Below, in pieces: positions 7,832-16,420 of a stretch of 64,000 nucleotides of DNA (positions are counted from its first letter, which is position 1; every line of letters starts with the position of its first letter). The notes below the pieces were generated by a model. It had not been told where the DNA came from, ran no database searches, and worked only from the letters and a program-made list of their open reading frames with translations. The position numbers and the translations under genes are program-made. Source of the DNA: CAUYUA01 sp963575675 (GTDB lineage: Bacteria > Pseudomonadota > Alphaproteobacteria > Azospirillales > Azospirillaceae). Where the stretch lies: assembly GCA_963575675.1 (NCBI GenBank), contig CAUYUA010000206.1, positions 1-64,000 on the forward strand, read 5' to 3'.

Positions 7832-8949
7832 GGCTCATCCTGGGTTCCGGGGTGGTGTTTCTGTGGTCAAACGACCAATGCGGCAACGAGGGAGCCAAGG
7901 AGAGACTTCCCTCTCGCTCTCAAGTTATGTACGAACTGAAAGAACCCAAGATAGATTGGAAGCTTTTCCTGTGAAATGCCGCGATGCGGGCGAAGCCAGG
8001 AACGTAACAGGGACCAAAATCCTTCCATGGTGTTGACGTGAACCTCATGAAAACCATCACCATCCTCGTCGCGAGCATACTCCCCTTGACTATGACAAAC
8101 AGTTTTGTGTTGGTATCCCCATTCGGGCAGCCTATTGTAGATATCGTACTCATCTGTAAAGATAAGGGCGCCATTCTCAATTATTTTTGTAATAACCGGC
8201 TTGATTGTGTTTTGTTGAACATTTGGCAGCATATGGAGAACAACCTGTCCGTCGCGTTCGATCATGCCAAGAATCGGCGGCTTCTCTTTTTCGAGAGTTC
8301 CGCGACCACGTACGCCTTTGAGCCGCCGACGTCGTCCTTTCCGACCTTTTTTTGAACGGCGTCTGGGTTTCCTTTGTGGCCGGCGACGACATAGACCTCA
8401 TCAATCTCCACTTTTCCGGTCAACGTAACCTCTGGGATTCTCGCCACAAGGCCGTCTCGCAGGTGTGTCGCCATGATTTGGACATCGGCGTCATTCAAGT
8501 CCAGTTCCTTGGCAATTTGCTGGTTGGACAGATTCAGCCCCATGAAATACAGGCATAGCACCCAAACACGAAGAGGCTGATGATGTCCTGCCAGTACAGT
8601 GCCGCTAAGATCATCAAACCGGAAGCTACAGTTTTTGCAAAGATACCGTTGTCGATGACGTTGAGTATCGTCGCGTCCATTACGAATGACGTTTGAGCTT
8701 GAACAATTTGGACAACAGACGCCATCGGGCCACCGATACTGACGGATAAGATCGTAGCATCTGCTGTCGTCGATGAGCGCAGCCAAATTGATGAACTGAG
8801 GCGTTGCCATGGCGAAGACCGTCGCTTGAAAGTGACTTCGCCATAGAATCGCATCTACCTCCCAAAGGCAAGCTCCATAACCATGCTTCGCGTGAGGCTT
8901 ATTGTCGCACCTTGTCGCACGGCCACCACCCCGGAACCCAGGATGAGCC
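7832..8949 (-). mobile_element. IS1595-family insertion sequence, copy 1
   Basis: A 1118-bp element bounded by perfect terminal inverted repeats of about 26 bp starting GGCTCATCCTGGGTTCCGGG. It carries one transposase made by frameshifting. It is the exact mirror image of copy 2 at 29476-30593. Its 8-bp flanks do not match each other (AATTCCGA on the left, TGTCGTAG on the right), although this family normally makes 8-bp target duplications. Each flank instead matches one of copy 2, which shows recombination between the copies. Confidence 0.95.
7867..8810 (-). CDS. IS1595-family transposase, produced by -1 frameshift (copy 1)
   Basis: DDE-type transposase. The first frame (8810-8262, 182 residues) has a zinc ribbon (CCPNCSSS ... 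YLCKNCSFRF) and the first catalytic Asp (VEIDEVYVVAGHKG). The second frame (to 7867) has the second Asp (IFTDEYDIYN) and the terminal motif HVNTMEGFWSLLRSWLRPHR. The two frames join by a -1 shift at A_AAA_AAG (complement of 8346-8352). The shifted frame then reads GRKGRRRRLKGVRGRG and EKEKPPILGMI, which is the family sequence. The joined product is about 314 residues, normal for the family. Without the shift, the first frame ends in an unrelated tail (SKKRSRRFLA). Because both copies keep the same arrangement, I read this as programmed frameshifting rather than decay. Confidence 0.85.
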
Positions 8950-9120
8950 TGTCGTAGAACTCCAAGTCATGGTTTCCAAAGGCCTCCCGGCCTTTGGCGG
9001 GTCCAGGGCGGAGCCCTGGCCTTTTTTCTTGATCTTTTTCTTGATCTTTTTCTTGATTTTTTTCCTGCTTGCTTTTGTTGTTTTCGTATCTTTTTTCGGG
9101 TTTTCGAGAAAGTGGGACAT
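8950..9120. repeat. Family B MITE, half copy separated by the inversion
   Basis: Immediately outside IS copy 1 lies part of a family B element: ACTCCAAGTCATGGTTTCC, the AAAGGCC/GGCCTTT hairpin, and a GCGGAGCCC block, ending in TTTTCGGGTTTTCGAGAAAG. It includes three tandem 12-bp units (CTTGATCTTTTT) near 9027-9062. The missing half (ATTCCGACAGTGAGAGG...) is found next to IS copy 2 at 30594-30650. Confidence 0.75.
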
Positions 9121-9141
9121 ATAAGAAAACAAATAACAAAA

Positions 9142-9179
9142 AAACGGGTTCCAAGGAGGGGCGTCTTTGGAACCCGTTT
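9142..9179 (-). terminator. Rho-independent terminator for mlaA
   Basis: A 13-bp stem (AAACGGGTTCCAA / TTGGAACCCGTTT) with a 12-base loop, flanked by T-runs on both strands. It lies about 75 bp past the mlaA stop in the direction of that gene. Confidence 0.85.
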
Positions 9180-9252
9180 TTTAATTATTTTTATTGTTCC
9201 CAAACATTATCTTTGCAAAAAATAGAGTATGGAATAACTCCAGTGAAACGGC

Positions 9253-10035
9253 TCAAGACTTTGACTGCGCCAAGTTTTTTTCTTTGGCAATTGGGGTCGG
9301 GATGGTTGGCGTCTGGAGGATTCCGGCTTCCGCGCAGCCTTTTTGAAGATAAAGCATGTAGGCGGTGCGTTGGATTTGGTACGTGTCTTCGGCGTTTAAA
9401 GCCGGAGCGTCGGCGGCGTGGCGCAGGCTGGCGGCGGAAGCGCTGAGATCAACGACCAAATCGGCGCTGGCCAGAATCGTTGAGATCATGCTGAGCGCAT
9501 ACCATTCAACGGCGAAAAAGCCGGTGAGCAATCCGGCGCTGGCGACGTTGGTTGGGCCGATCAGGGGCAGAACCAAGTACGAACCCACGGGCGCGCCGAT
9601 GGAGCACATGGCCTCGCCGAACTCGATTTCGCGCCGTTTTAGGCCGAAAGAGTTGGCGACTTCAAACATGCCGACCAGCCCCAACGTGGAGTTGATCGCG
9701 AAGCGAGCAACCGAGACGCCAGCGTCTTGATAATATCCTTTGAAGAGATTGGTGACGATAAACTCAGGCTCGGTGACGTTGGAGTAAATGTTGGTTCCGA
9801 TCCGTCGCGCGGGTTCGGGAACCCAGGCTTCCAAGAGGGTGGCGGAAGGATTGATGACGGAACGCACAGCCCAACTATTGAAGTTGTGCATTGTGCGGTT
9901 GAACCCTTCCAGCGGGTCGTTTTGCGCGGATGCGACGGACGGAGACAACAGGAAAACGCCGCAAGTCAAGATTGCAGCGTAAACGACTACGAATCGCGCG
10001 AGGGCGGGCGATGTCCTAAAAGAAAAGAAAGACAT
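9253..10035 (-). CDS. mlaA: Outer-membrane lipid asymmetry protein MlaA (VacJ family)
   Basis: MlaA removes mislocalised phospholipids from the outer leaflet of the outer membrane and passes them to the periplasmic carrier MlaC. The 260-residue protein has an N-terminal signal peptide (VVVYAAILTCGVFLLSPSVASA) followed by the family hallmark NDPLEGFNRTMHNFN, and the conserved LVLPLIGPTNV region. Strong ribosome site AAAGGAG before ATG 10035. E. coli MlaA is a lipoprotein, but here the segment before the mature part ends ASA-QNDP with no clean lipobox, so signal peptidase I processing is more likely. No mla transport operon is nearby; the gene has its own terminator. Confidence 0.92.
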   Translation of the reverse strand: MSFFSFRTSPALARFVVVYAAILTCGVFLLSPSVASAQNDPLEGFNRTMHNFNSWAVRSVINPSATLLEAWVPEPARRIGTNIYSNVTEPEFIVTNLFKGYYQDAGVSVARFAINSTLGLVGMFEVANSFGLKRREIEFGEAMCSIGAPVGSYLVLPLIGPTNVASAGLLTGFFAVEWYALSMISTILASADLVVDLSASAASLRHAADAPALNAEDTYQIQRTAYMLYLQKGCAEAGILQTPTIPTPIAKEKNLAQSKS

Positions 10036-10107
10036 TAAAGGCTCCTTTGCGTGGCCTTCTTAGGAAATTTTCTAACGGTACTCCTTCTGGTCGGATGAGG
10101 GCAATCT

Positions 10108-10290
10108 TATATACTCGGCTTGCTCGGAAACTCGAAAAAAAGCGGGGACAAAGGAAGGTCGGGGCTTCGCCTTGGACTCGCCAAAGGCCGAAAGGCCTTT
10201 GGAAACCATAACTTGGAGACTGTAGCGACCGAAGGCGCGAGGGCCGTTTTAATTCGGTGAAGTCGCCAAATTTTTTGGATTTTTGATCGA
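10108..10290. repeat. Family B MITE, reverse orientation, diverged
   Basis: It starts TATATACTCGGCTTGCTCGG and contains the core in reverse (GGCTTCGCC, CCGAAAGGCCTTTGGAAACC, ACTTGGAGACTGTAGCGACC, TTTTAATTCGGTGAAG). The far end is degraded. It fills most of the 10036-10449 gap between mlaA and the next gene, which are divergent. Confidence 0.75.
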
Positions 10291-10449
10291 GCGGAGATTG
10301 ATGGACGGGTTTTCACGAAACCGTCATGAACGGATCGTTTTTGCAAAATTCGAGGTTTGCAAAATTTCGGCGCAGAATTTGCTTGCCTTAGTGTAATATC
10401 GAACAAGAGTCATAAAGATGACCGCAAGTTCAGAGAAGTGAGGGCCGTC

Positions 10450-11439
10450 ATGAGCATCCCGGTTTTCGCCGATAAATTGACAAGCACCCAGAATTTGCGC
10501 GCCGGGCGTGCGAGAGGGCCAGCGGATGTTGAATCGGCCGTTCAAGAGGCGTCGCAAAGGACTGGGGTCGATTTTGCCTACCTCCTGGAAAAAGCTTCCA
10601 TCGAAAGCAGTTTTCGCACCGATCTGAAGGCCTCCACCAGCAGTGCGACAGGTCTGTATCAGTTTTTGGACAGCACATGGCTGTCCACCGTCAAGGCGCA
10701 TGGCTCGGCTCATGGTCTTGAGCAATACGCTAATGCGATTCAAACGCGCAGTGATGGGCGACCGTTTGTCGCCGATCCCGATATGCGGCGCGAGATTTTG
10801 GATCTGCGTAAAGACGCGCGCGTTTCGGCGTTGATGGCCGCAGAATTTACGCGCGATAATTATGATTATCTGCAAAACAACGTCAAAAACGCTAAGATTG
10901 GGCCGACGGAACTGTATTTGGCGCATTTCTTGGGAGCTGGCGGCGGCGCAAAATTCCTGAACGCCATGAAAGAGAATGCGACGACTCTCGGACGAGATGT
11001 TTTTCCTGAAGCCGCCGGCAGCAACTATAACGTGTTTTACAGTCGCGATGGCCAACCCAAAACTTTGCAGCAAATTTACGATCGTTTTGCCGCTAAGTTC
11101 GCGGATCAGGAAAATCAAACCTCTGTGGTTGCGGGGGCTCGTCCCGCCGACGGCAAAGAGGCAAAAGACGCCAAGGATGATTTGGTGATCGATCCGGATG
11201 TCGCTTCGGTTATTGCGCAAGTCTTGACGCCGTTCGGGCGTTCTCCGCTGAAGGGTTCTTTGTTGTCGCCTCACACCAGATTGGCGTTGGCTGCGTTGGA
11301 AACTCCGGATGAGGATTCTGAGAAGAATCAGACGCAATATGGTTCACGCAAGATGGCGTTGGGTCATTCTGAAGGTCAGTCCATGAGCGAGTTTCAACAG
11401 GACTGGACGGGACACAGTCGAAGTCGAACTCGTTTGTAA
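10450..11439 (+). CDS. Lytic transglycosylase-like (SLT fold) protein
   Basis: A 329-residue protein with a lysozyme-like core. LLEKASIESSF carries the likely catalytic Glu, ATGLYQFLDSTWLSTV is the motif that follows it in SLT domains, and TELYLAHFLGAGG is the third conserved block. It would cleave the glycan backbone of peptidoglycan, or act as a structural relative. I chose ATG 10450 (MSIPVFADKL) because a GAGGG ribosome site precedes it. No signal peptide is visible, which is unusual for an enzyme that must reach the periplasm; such proteins may be exported with flagellar or other machinery, but nothing here shows that. The C-terminal 90 residues are low-complexity and charged. A terminator follows. 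Confidence 0.8.
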   Translation: MSIPVFADKLTSTQNLRAGRARGPADVESAVQEASQRTGVDFAYLLEKASIESSFRTDLKASTSSATGLYQFLDSTWLSTVKAHGSAHGLEQYANAIQTRSDGRPFVADPDMRREILDLRKDARVSALMAAEFTRDNYDYLQNNVKNAKIGPTELYLAHFLGAGGGAKFLNAMKENATTLGRDVFPEAAGSNYNVFYSRDGQPKTLQQIYDRFAAKFADQENQTSVVAGARPADGKEAKDAKDDLVIDPDVASVIAQVLTPFGRSPLKGSLLSPHTRLALAALETPDEDSEKNQTQYGSRKMALGHSEGQSMSEFQQDWTGHSRSRTRL

Positions 11440-11477
11440 TCGCAACAAGAGAAAAATAATTTAGAATAAATAAAAAG

Positions 11478-11513
11478 ACGGGCTTGGAAATTTAATTTCT
11501 GAGCCCGTTTTTT
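11478..11513 (+). terminator. Rho-independent terminator
   Basis: Stem ACGGGCT / AGCCCGT followed by a run of T, about 40 bp after the transglycosylase-like gene. Confidence 0.85.
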
Positions 11514-12087
11514 ATTGAATTTTGTTTTATGCGCAAGAGCTAAAGGGCGTGTGTCAATCATTCTGCTCATCGGTGTAATGCGTCCTTGCGTGCGATGTTG
11601 TGGATTGTTTAAGAGCCTGTCCGATGGAAACATTGATATTCTTTCCGGACAGGCTCTAAGGGAAGTCTAAAAAGTTCGATAGCAATGAAACCAATGGTTG
11701 GGTTGGAAGGAAAAAGCAAAAGGACGTTTGAGACAGGAAGAATGTCTGGAATAATAAACATAAAATAATCGCATAGATATTTCTCAAGACATGAGAGCAG
11801 TTTCATAATTGAAGAATTTTGACGTGTTATTGTGTTTTGGAGGAATGATTCGGGGAATTGGTTTTATTATTGAAATGTATTATCGAGTTATCTGTGGTTT
11901 TTGTCATGGTTCGCTTTTAATAAATTGGCTAACTTAGAATGAATATGCTTATTATTATTGAGAAAATGAACAGTTTTTACATACAAGGAAAGAGAAGACT
12001 ATTTGCTTTTTATCACAACGCAAATAATTGTCCTTAGATGTTCTAAATTCTCTTGACCAATTAGTGGTCTTGTGCAAGATACGCGGC
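11514..12087. other. Gene-free stretch with third repeat motif and a 12-bp inverted repeat
   Basis: AT-rich non-coding DNA. It holds a copy of the third motif (GTCAATCATTCTGCTCATCGG at about 11552-11580) and a perfect 12-bp inverted repeat, AGAGCCTGTCCG (11612-11623) with CGGACAGGCTCT (11646-11657). The latter resembles IS ends but has no T-run. I see no gene here. Confidence 0.6.
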
Positions 12088-12462
12088 ATGTCATACGTGC
12101 AATCAAGTACAAACGTTCCTGATCGGCTGCGCTTGCGGCCCGAAGACGTTCCCGATGATCCCGAAATCAGACCTTCGTGGATCAAATACCAACTTGAAGT
12201 TCGAGGGTGGAGCTTATCGGAGATCGCTCGAAGAATCGGAGTTTCTCAGCAGGCTGTATCCTATGCGTTGCGGCGGCCTTCGAAAGCGATCGAAGGGACG
12301 ATCGCCACCCTTTTAGGCGTGCCGGAGAGTCTGTTGTTTTCTGAGCGTTATCGGGATGACGGTTCTCGGCGACGCGGGGTTCATATGGTCTCCACACATC
12401 GTCGGCGCATGGTTCAGGATCGTCGCGAAGATGGTCTGATGGCGGAAAAGAGGCTTTCATGA
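12088..12462 (+). CDS. Ner/Nlp-like helix-turn-helix regulator
   Basis: A DNA-binding protein of about 124 residues. The core PSWIKYQLEVRGWSLSEIAR, then RIGVSQQAVSYALRRPS and IEGTIATLLGVPESLLF, matches the Ner family (phage Mu Ner, enterobacterial Nlp), where the last block ends in W/L-F-S-E-R-Y. The C-terminal tail is basic. I use ATG 12088 (MSYVQSSTNV) because the family motif begins soon after; the frame is open upstream. The downstream gene overlaps it as ATGA, so the two are co-translated. No phage genes surround it, so it is either a domesticated regulator or a prophage remnant. Confidence 0.8.
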   Translation: MSYVQSSTNVPDRLRLRPEDVPDDPEIRPSWIKYQLEVRGWSLSEIARRIGVSQQAVSYALRRPSKAIEGTIATLLGVPESLLFSERYRDDGSRRRGVHMVSTHRRRMVQDRREDGLMAEKRLS

Positions 12463-12830
12463 CGGCTTCAGGGTTGCCGACCGGGGCGCCGAGATGGTTG
12501 ATGGATTTGGCTTCAGAAGTCGGCGTGCGCGCGGTTTTGCTGTTGATTCGGGATTTCGGCGGCATGGATCGTCGTTATATTCCCCTGAACCCCGACGTTG
12601 AGAACTCTATGCGGTCTTTGATCGGTGAGGAGGCGTGGCGGAAAATGGTTCTGGCGAGAGGCGGGACATGGATTTCCATTCCAAAGCTTTCCGGCGTCGG
12701 GCGCGCAAAAACAATTGTCGCGGCAGCGCAAGATCATGTGTCTGCGGAGGAGGTCGCCAAAGCGGCGGGATGCACCGTGCGGCATGTGCGTCGTTTGCGC
12801 CAGTTGTGGCGACAGGAGTCGTCTTTGTAG
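12459..12830 (+). CDS. Mor-like transcription activator family protein
   Basis: A 123-residue protein. The first half (WLMDLASEVGVRAVLLLIRD, then FGGMDRRYIPL) and the centre (LIGEEAWRKMVLARGGTWISI) show the doubled helix-plus-GG-strand pattern of the Mor/C activators of Mu-like phages. The C-terminus (VSAEEVAKAAGCTVRHVRRL) is a helix-turn-helix. Mor proteins activate middle-phase promoters as dimers. It overlaps the Ner-like gene by four bases, so repressor-like and activator-like proteins are made from one message. Assignment to Mor is from pattern only; a general helix-turn-helix protein is the alternative. Confidence 0.65.
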   Translation: MTASGLPTGAPRWLMDLASEVGVRAVLLLIRDFGGMDRRYIPLNPDVENSMRSLIGEEAWRKMVLARGGTWISIPKLSGVGRAKTIVAAAQDHVSAEEVAKAAGCTVRHVRRLRQLWRQESSL

Positions 12831-13269
12831 CCTCGGTCGATGGAGGCGTGAATAATCGCTGTTGTTTTCTTGTGTTCTCCGAGTTTTGAGTCCTTTTGGA
12901 AAAGGTGGATCAAACTCTTTCTTGCGTAAGTCAATAAGGACGTCTTAATCGAAAAAAGTTCGACGTCATAAAAAGAAACGGCTCAGAAAGAGCGACGGCT
13001 TATTTGATGGCGATCCCTCATTATACGTGTTTCCGTGGTTGTCCGGACATCCTTTTTCATAACACGCCTCCAAGAACGGTAGACCTCATATTCTTTGAGG
13101 CTTCGTGTTTTGGTTTTCAGCGACGTCGATTGTCGAACAAGTCGTATGCGCAAAAATTTTGTGTGCGTTCGTGAGTGGCTTAGAACAAAAACTTCGTCTA
13201 TCATCCTTCCGTGCGCTGTAGATTTGAGCGTATAAGTGGCGTTGAGGCAGGCAAGCGCGTCGGTTTGTT
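12831..13269. other. Gene-free stretch
   Basis: About 440 bp between the Mor-like gene and the GGDEF-EAL gene. I see no supported gene, RNA or repeat; it probably holds the promoter of the downstream gene. Confidence 0.4.
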
Positions 13270-15420
13270 GTGATCGGCGGACATTTGGGAGTTGATGGCT
13301 GCGTGAGTTCTTCTTTGCTTCAGAAACTGGTCGAACGCTACGAACTGGCCGAACGCGCCGGAAGAGAGGGCGTTTGGGATTGGTATCTGCGCACCGGGCG
13401 GGTTTATTATTCTCCCCGGTGGAGGTCGGTGCTCGGCTTAAGTGAGGACGATGTCAGTGAGTCTTTGGCGTTTTGGTTGGATCGGGTGGTGCCCGAGGAT
13501 TTGATTTGGTTGCAAGCCACTCTGGAGGAAGAAACGACGGCGACGCCGCTCTCGGGCAAGCCGTTTCAAATCGAATATCGGATTCGCGACGGCCAAAGTC
13601 TGATTCGTTGGATGGTTTGTCGCGGCGTGACCGTCGCGGGAGAAGATGGGCGGCCGACGCGAATTGTGGGATCGCAGGCGGACATCACCGAGCGCGTGAC
13701 GGCCGAGCAGCGTTTGCGCCAAAGCGAGGAACGATATGCTTTGGCGGCTCGTGGAGCCAACGACGGCTTGTGGGATTGGCGCTTGGACACGGGCGAGGTT
13801 TATTATTCGCCGCGCTGGAAAGAGATGCTTGGGCATTTGGATTCGGAAATCGGAAACAGAGTTTCCGATTGGCTCAGCCGAGTCGCTTCCGAGGATCTGC
13901 CGGGGCTGGAAGCCGCCATCGAAATGCACTTGAAGAGAGAGCGGAGCCATCTAGAGCACGAATTCCGCATTTGTCACGCCGACGGCAGCGAGCGATGGTT
14001 CTTGGTGCGGGGTGTGGCGATTTACGGTTTCGATAGTTTTCCGATCCGCATGGCTGGATCGATGACGGACATCACAGGTCGTAAAAAGGCGGAGCTTCGG
14101 CTGCAATTCAACGCTTTCCACGACGGATTGACGGGATTGCCCAACCGCGCTTTGTTGCTGGATCGCGTGGGGCAGTCGCTGGATCGGCAAAAGCGGTGGG
14201 GCGGACGACATTTTGCCGTGTTGCTGCTTGATCTGGATCGCTTTAAGAGCATTAACGACAGCATGGGCGCCAGTATGGGAGATTTGGTGCTCACCACCTC
14301 TGCGGCTCGATTGTTGCGCGTGCGGCGCACCGGAGACACTTTGGCGCGGCTCAGCGCCGACGAGTTCGGAATCTTGATCGAAGAAATCGATGATTTGCCC
14401 GAAGCTCTGGTCATTGCTCATCGTTTCGCCGACGCCGTGGCGCGGCCCTTCAAAATGGATAACCGGGATGTCGTGCTGACCGCCTCGATTGGAGTGGCGT
14501 TCAGCACGACGGGATATGAAAAACCCGACGATATGTTGCGCGACGCCAGTTTGGCGATGGTTCGCGCCAAAGCCAATGGTCGCGCTCGGGTTGAAGTGTT
14601 CGACAGTCGATTGCGCGAACACGCCATGGAGCAAATGCGCATCGAATCCGAATTGCGCGCCGCTTTCGAGCAAGGGCAGTTATGCCTCTTCTATCAGCCG
14701 ATCGTGGATATGGCGACGCGGAGAATCGCAGGGTTCGAGGCTTTGATGCGCTGGCGTCATCCAGAGCGCGGATTGGTGCCGCCGATTCATTTCATTCCCT
14801 TGGCGGAAGAAACCGGCCTGATTGTTCCCTTCGGGCGTTGGGCGTTGTTGGAGGCCACTCAGCAAATCGCGGCGTGGCAAAAGCGCTTTCCACGGCCACA
14901 TCCTCTTTTTATGAGCGTGAATGTTTCCTCGCCGCAGTTTCGCGACGACACTTTGTTGACGGCGGTTCTGCAATCATTGAAAGAAACCGGGATTCCGCCC
15001 TCTTCTTTGAAGCTGGAGATCACCGAAAGCGTCGTGATGCAAAATCCGGAACATTGCACCGACATAATGAACGCCCTCCGCAATATGGATGTTCGGCTTT
15101 CCATCGATGATTTTGGAACGGGCTATTCATCATTGAGTTATCTTTACAAATTGCCGGCCGACACTCTGAAGATCGACAAGAGCTTCGTTTCTCTGATCCG
15201 CAACGGTGGAGAGAACACCGCGATTGTTCAGGTCATCGCGTCTTTGGCAAGCGTCCTACATATGGATGTCGTGGCCGAAGGCGTGGAGCATGAAGAAGAA
15301 GCGGCGTTTTTGCGGCGGGTCTCTTGTAAGTATGGCCAAGGGTATCTGTTTGCCCGACCGGCTCCGGCGGATCAAATCGAGGCGTTGTTGGTGAACGAAG
15401 CGACGGGTTCAAGCGCGTGA
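13270..15420 (+). CDS. PAS-PAS-GGDEF-EAL protein, probable c-di-GMP phosphodiesterase
   Basis: A cytoplasmic signalling protein of about 716 residues: two PAS domains with similar sequence (GREGVWDWYLRTGRVYYSPR and GANDGLWDWRLDTGEVYYSP), a GGDEF domain and an EAL domain. The cyclase signature is degenerate: where GG(D/E)EF should be, it reads LSADEF, so synthesis of c-di-GMP is unlikely. The EAL domain looks active: GFEALMRWRHP, LEITESVVM, SIDDFGTGYSSLSYL, LKIDKSFV and AEGVEHEEE are all present. It therefore probably degrades c-di-GMP, with the GGDEF domain possibly sensing GTP. No membrane segment is visible. The GTG at 13270 has no clear ribosome site; GTG 13303 with GGGAG upstream is an alternative. 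Confidence 0.92.
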   Translation: MIGGHLGVDGCVSSSLLQKLVERYELAERAGREGVWDWYLRTGRVYYSPRWRSVLGLSEDDVSESLAFWLDRVVPEDLIWLQATLEEETTATPLSGKPFQIEYRIRDGQSLIRWMVCRGVTVAGEDGRPTRIVGSQADITERVTAEQRLRQSEERYALAARGANDGLWDWRLDTGEVYYSPRWKEMLGHLDSEIGNRVSDWLSRVASEDLPGLEAAIEMHLKRERSHLEHEFRICHADGSERWFLVRGVAIYGFDSFPIRMAGSMTDITGRKKAELRLQFNAFHDGLTGLPNRALLLDRVGQSLDRQKRWGGRHFAVLLLDLDRFKSINDSMGASMGDLVLTTSAARLLRVRRTGDTLARLSADEFGILIEEIDDLPEALVIAHRFADAVARPFKMDNRDVVLTASIGVAFSTTGYEKPDDMLRDASLAMVRAKANGRARVEVFDSRLREHAMEQMRIESELRAAFEQGQLCLFYQPIVDMATRRIAGFEALMRWRHPERGLVPPIHFIPLAEETGLIVPFGRWALLEATQQIAAWQKRFPRPHPLFMSVNVSSPQFRDDTLLTAVLQSLKETGIPPSSLKLEITESVVMQNPEHCTDIMNALRNMDVRLSIDDFGTGYSSLSYLYKLPADTLKIDKSFVSLIRNGGENTAIVQVIASLASVLHMDVVAEGVEHEEEAAFLRRVSCKYGQGYLFARPAPADQIEALLVNEATGSSA

Positions 15421-15489
15421 TCTCCGGAAGACATGATAATCGCCTTTCGGGGCTTTGATTGGGATTGCTTCTGATCCGGGAGACGAAAA

Positions 15490-16353
15490 GTGAAAGTAGA
15501 TGAATTATTCGAGAAATTCGTTCCCATCAATAGAAAGGAAGCCTATTATACGGCGACGGTTCTTCCCGGAATTGTTTGTCGGGATAATTTCGCCCATTTC
15601 GGCAGATTCTTGCAGTTGCTTGGGATTGAGGGCGTTGAAATAAAAGCGAACGCCGATGATTGCAATGTGCAGTTTTTCTCTGAATATAACCTCATGGAAT
15701 CCATTTATTGGGATTATCCTGAAATGGTTTCAGATGATGATCCGTTAAAAAAATTCGATAAAGTTGCTCCAGACATTGTTGTTTTCATTTCTGGTCCGAC
15801 ATCTCATTTGATCTCAATTGAAGCAAAAATGTTTGATCGTCCAAAAAGAAAGAAGTTAATTGCTCAGGTTAAACAACAAGAACAGATGATTAATGCTCTT
15901 GAGGATATTTTTAAGAAAAGAGGAAACTCGCTTTCATTGCAAAAGCATTTTATGGTGTTGTTGCCGGAAGGGTATTTTCAAGAGATGCGCGCCGATAAAT
16001 ATCCAGTAATTACATGGGAGTCTGTTTTAGATATTTATAAAGACGTCGCCGAGTCTGATTATTTTCATAAGGTGCTCTCAGTGGCGTTGGATAAATTAGA
16101 TTCGTCCAAAAAACAGAAGAAAAAATCGACGAAAGGGCAAGAAATTTTCAACAAATATGAAAATCTCTCGCTTGAGTATCAATATATGGGAAGAAAAGGA
16201 GGGCTTAGTGGAAAATTATTAAAAAAGGACATTGAAGAGGGAACTTGGAAAAATCAACCCTATGAGGTTGGAAATGAAGATAAGAAAGAGAAACCAAATT
16301 GGTTTCCGGTGAGTGAATTCATTAAGCTTGTTCGTCAAAATCAAACAACCTAA
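15490..16353 (+). CDS. Orphan PD-(D/E)XK nuclease-like protein
   Basis: I do not recognise the family. The 287-residue protein has a likely PD-(D/E)XK core: APDIVVFI supplies the Asp, and after about 14 residues ISIEAKMF gives the E-x-K pair, followed by a helix with QVKQQ. This is the catalytic layout of many restriction-type and repair nucleases. The C-terminal third is Lys-rich. Its DNA is visibly richer in A+T and uses AAA/GAA/ATT codons more than its neighbours, suggesting horizontal transfer. It starts with GTG after GGGAGA. It lies between the EAL gene and glmM with no methyltransferase, helicase or toxin partner. A stand-alone defence or DNA-processing role is an inference only. Confidence 0.7.
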   Translation: MKVDELFEKFVPINRKEAYYTATVLPGIVCRDNFAHFGRFLQLLGIEGVEIKANADDCNVQFFSEYNLMESIYWDYPEMVSDDDPLKKFDKVAPDIVVFISGPTSHLISIEAKMFDRPKRKKLIAQVKQQEQMINALEDIFKKRGNSLSLQKHFMVLLPEGYFQEMRADKYPVITWESVLDIYKDVAESDYFHKVLSVALDKLDSSKKQKKKSTKGQEIFNKYENLSLEYQYMGRKGGLSGKLLKKDIEEGTWKNQPYEVGNEDKKEKPNWFPVSEFIKLVRQNQTT

Positions 16354-16420
16354 CGCCAGACGGCGCACACTCTCTGTTTTTCTGCAACTTCTTTTCTGAA
16401 TATATGAGCGGGAAAAACGC

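Noticed and set aside
7867..8810. IS1595 transposase as a frameshifted pseudogene
   Set aside because: The break lies exactly on a canonical -1 slippery heptamer in the right phase, and both copies are otherwise intact. Programmed frameshifting fits better, though it is not proven.
11612..11657. GAGCCTGTCCG inverted repeat as ends of an IS
   Set aside because: The arms are only 22 bases apart with no transposase remnant, so an IS call is not supported; it is listed only as an inverted repeat.
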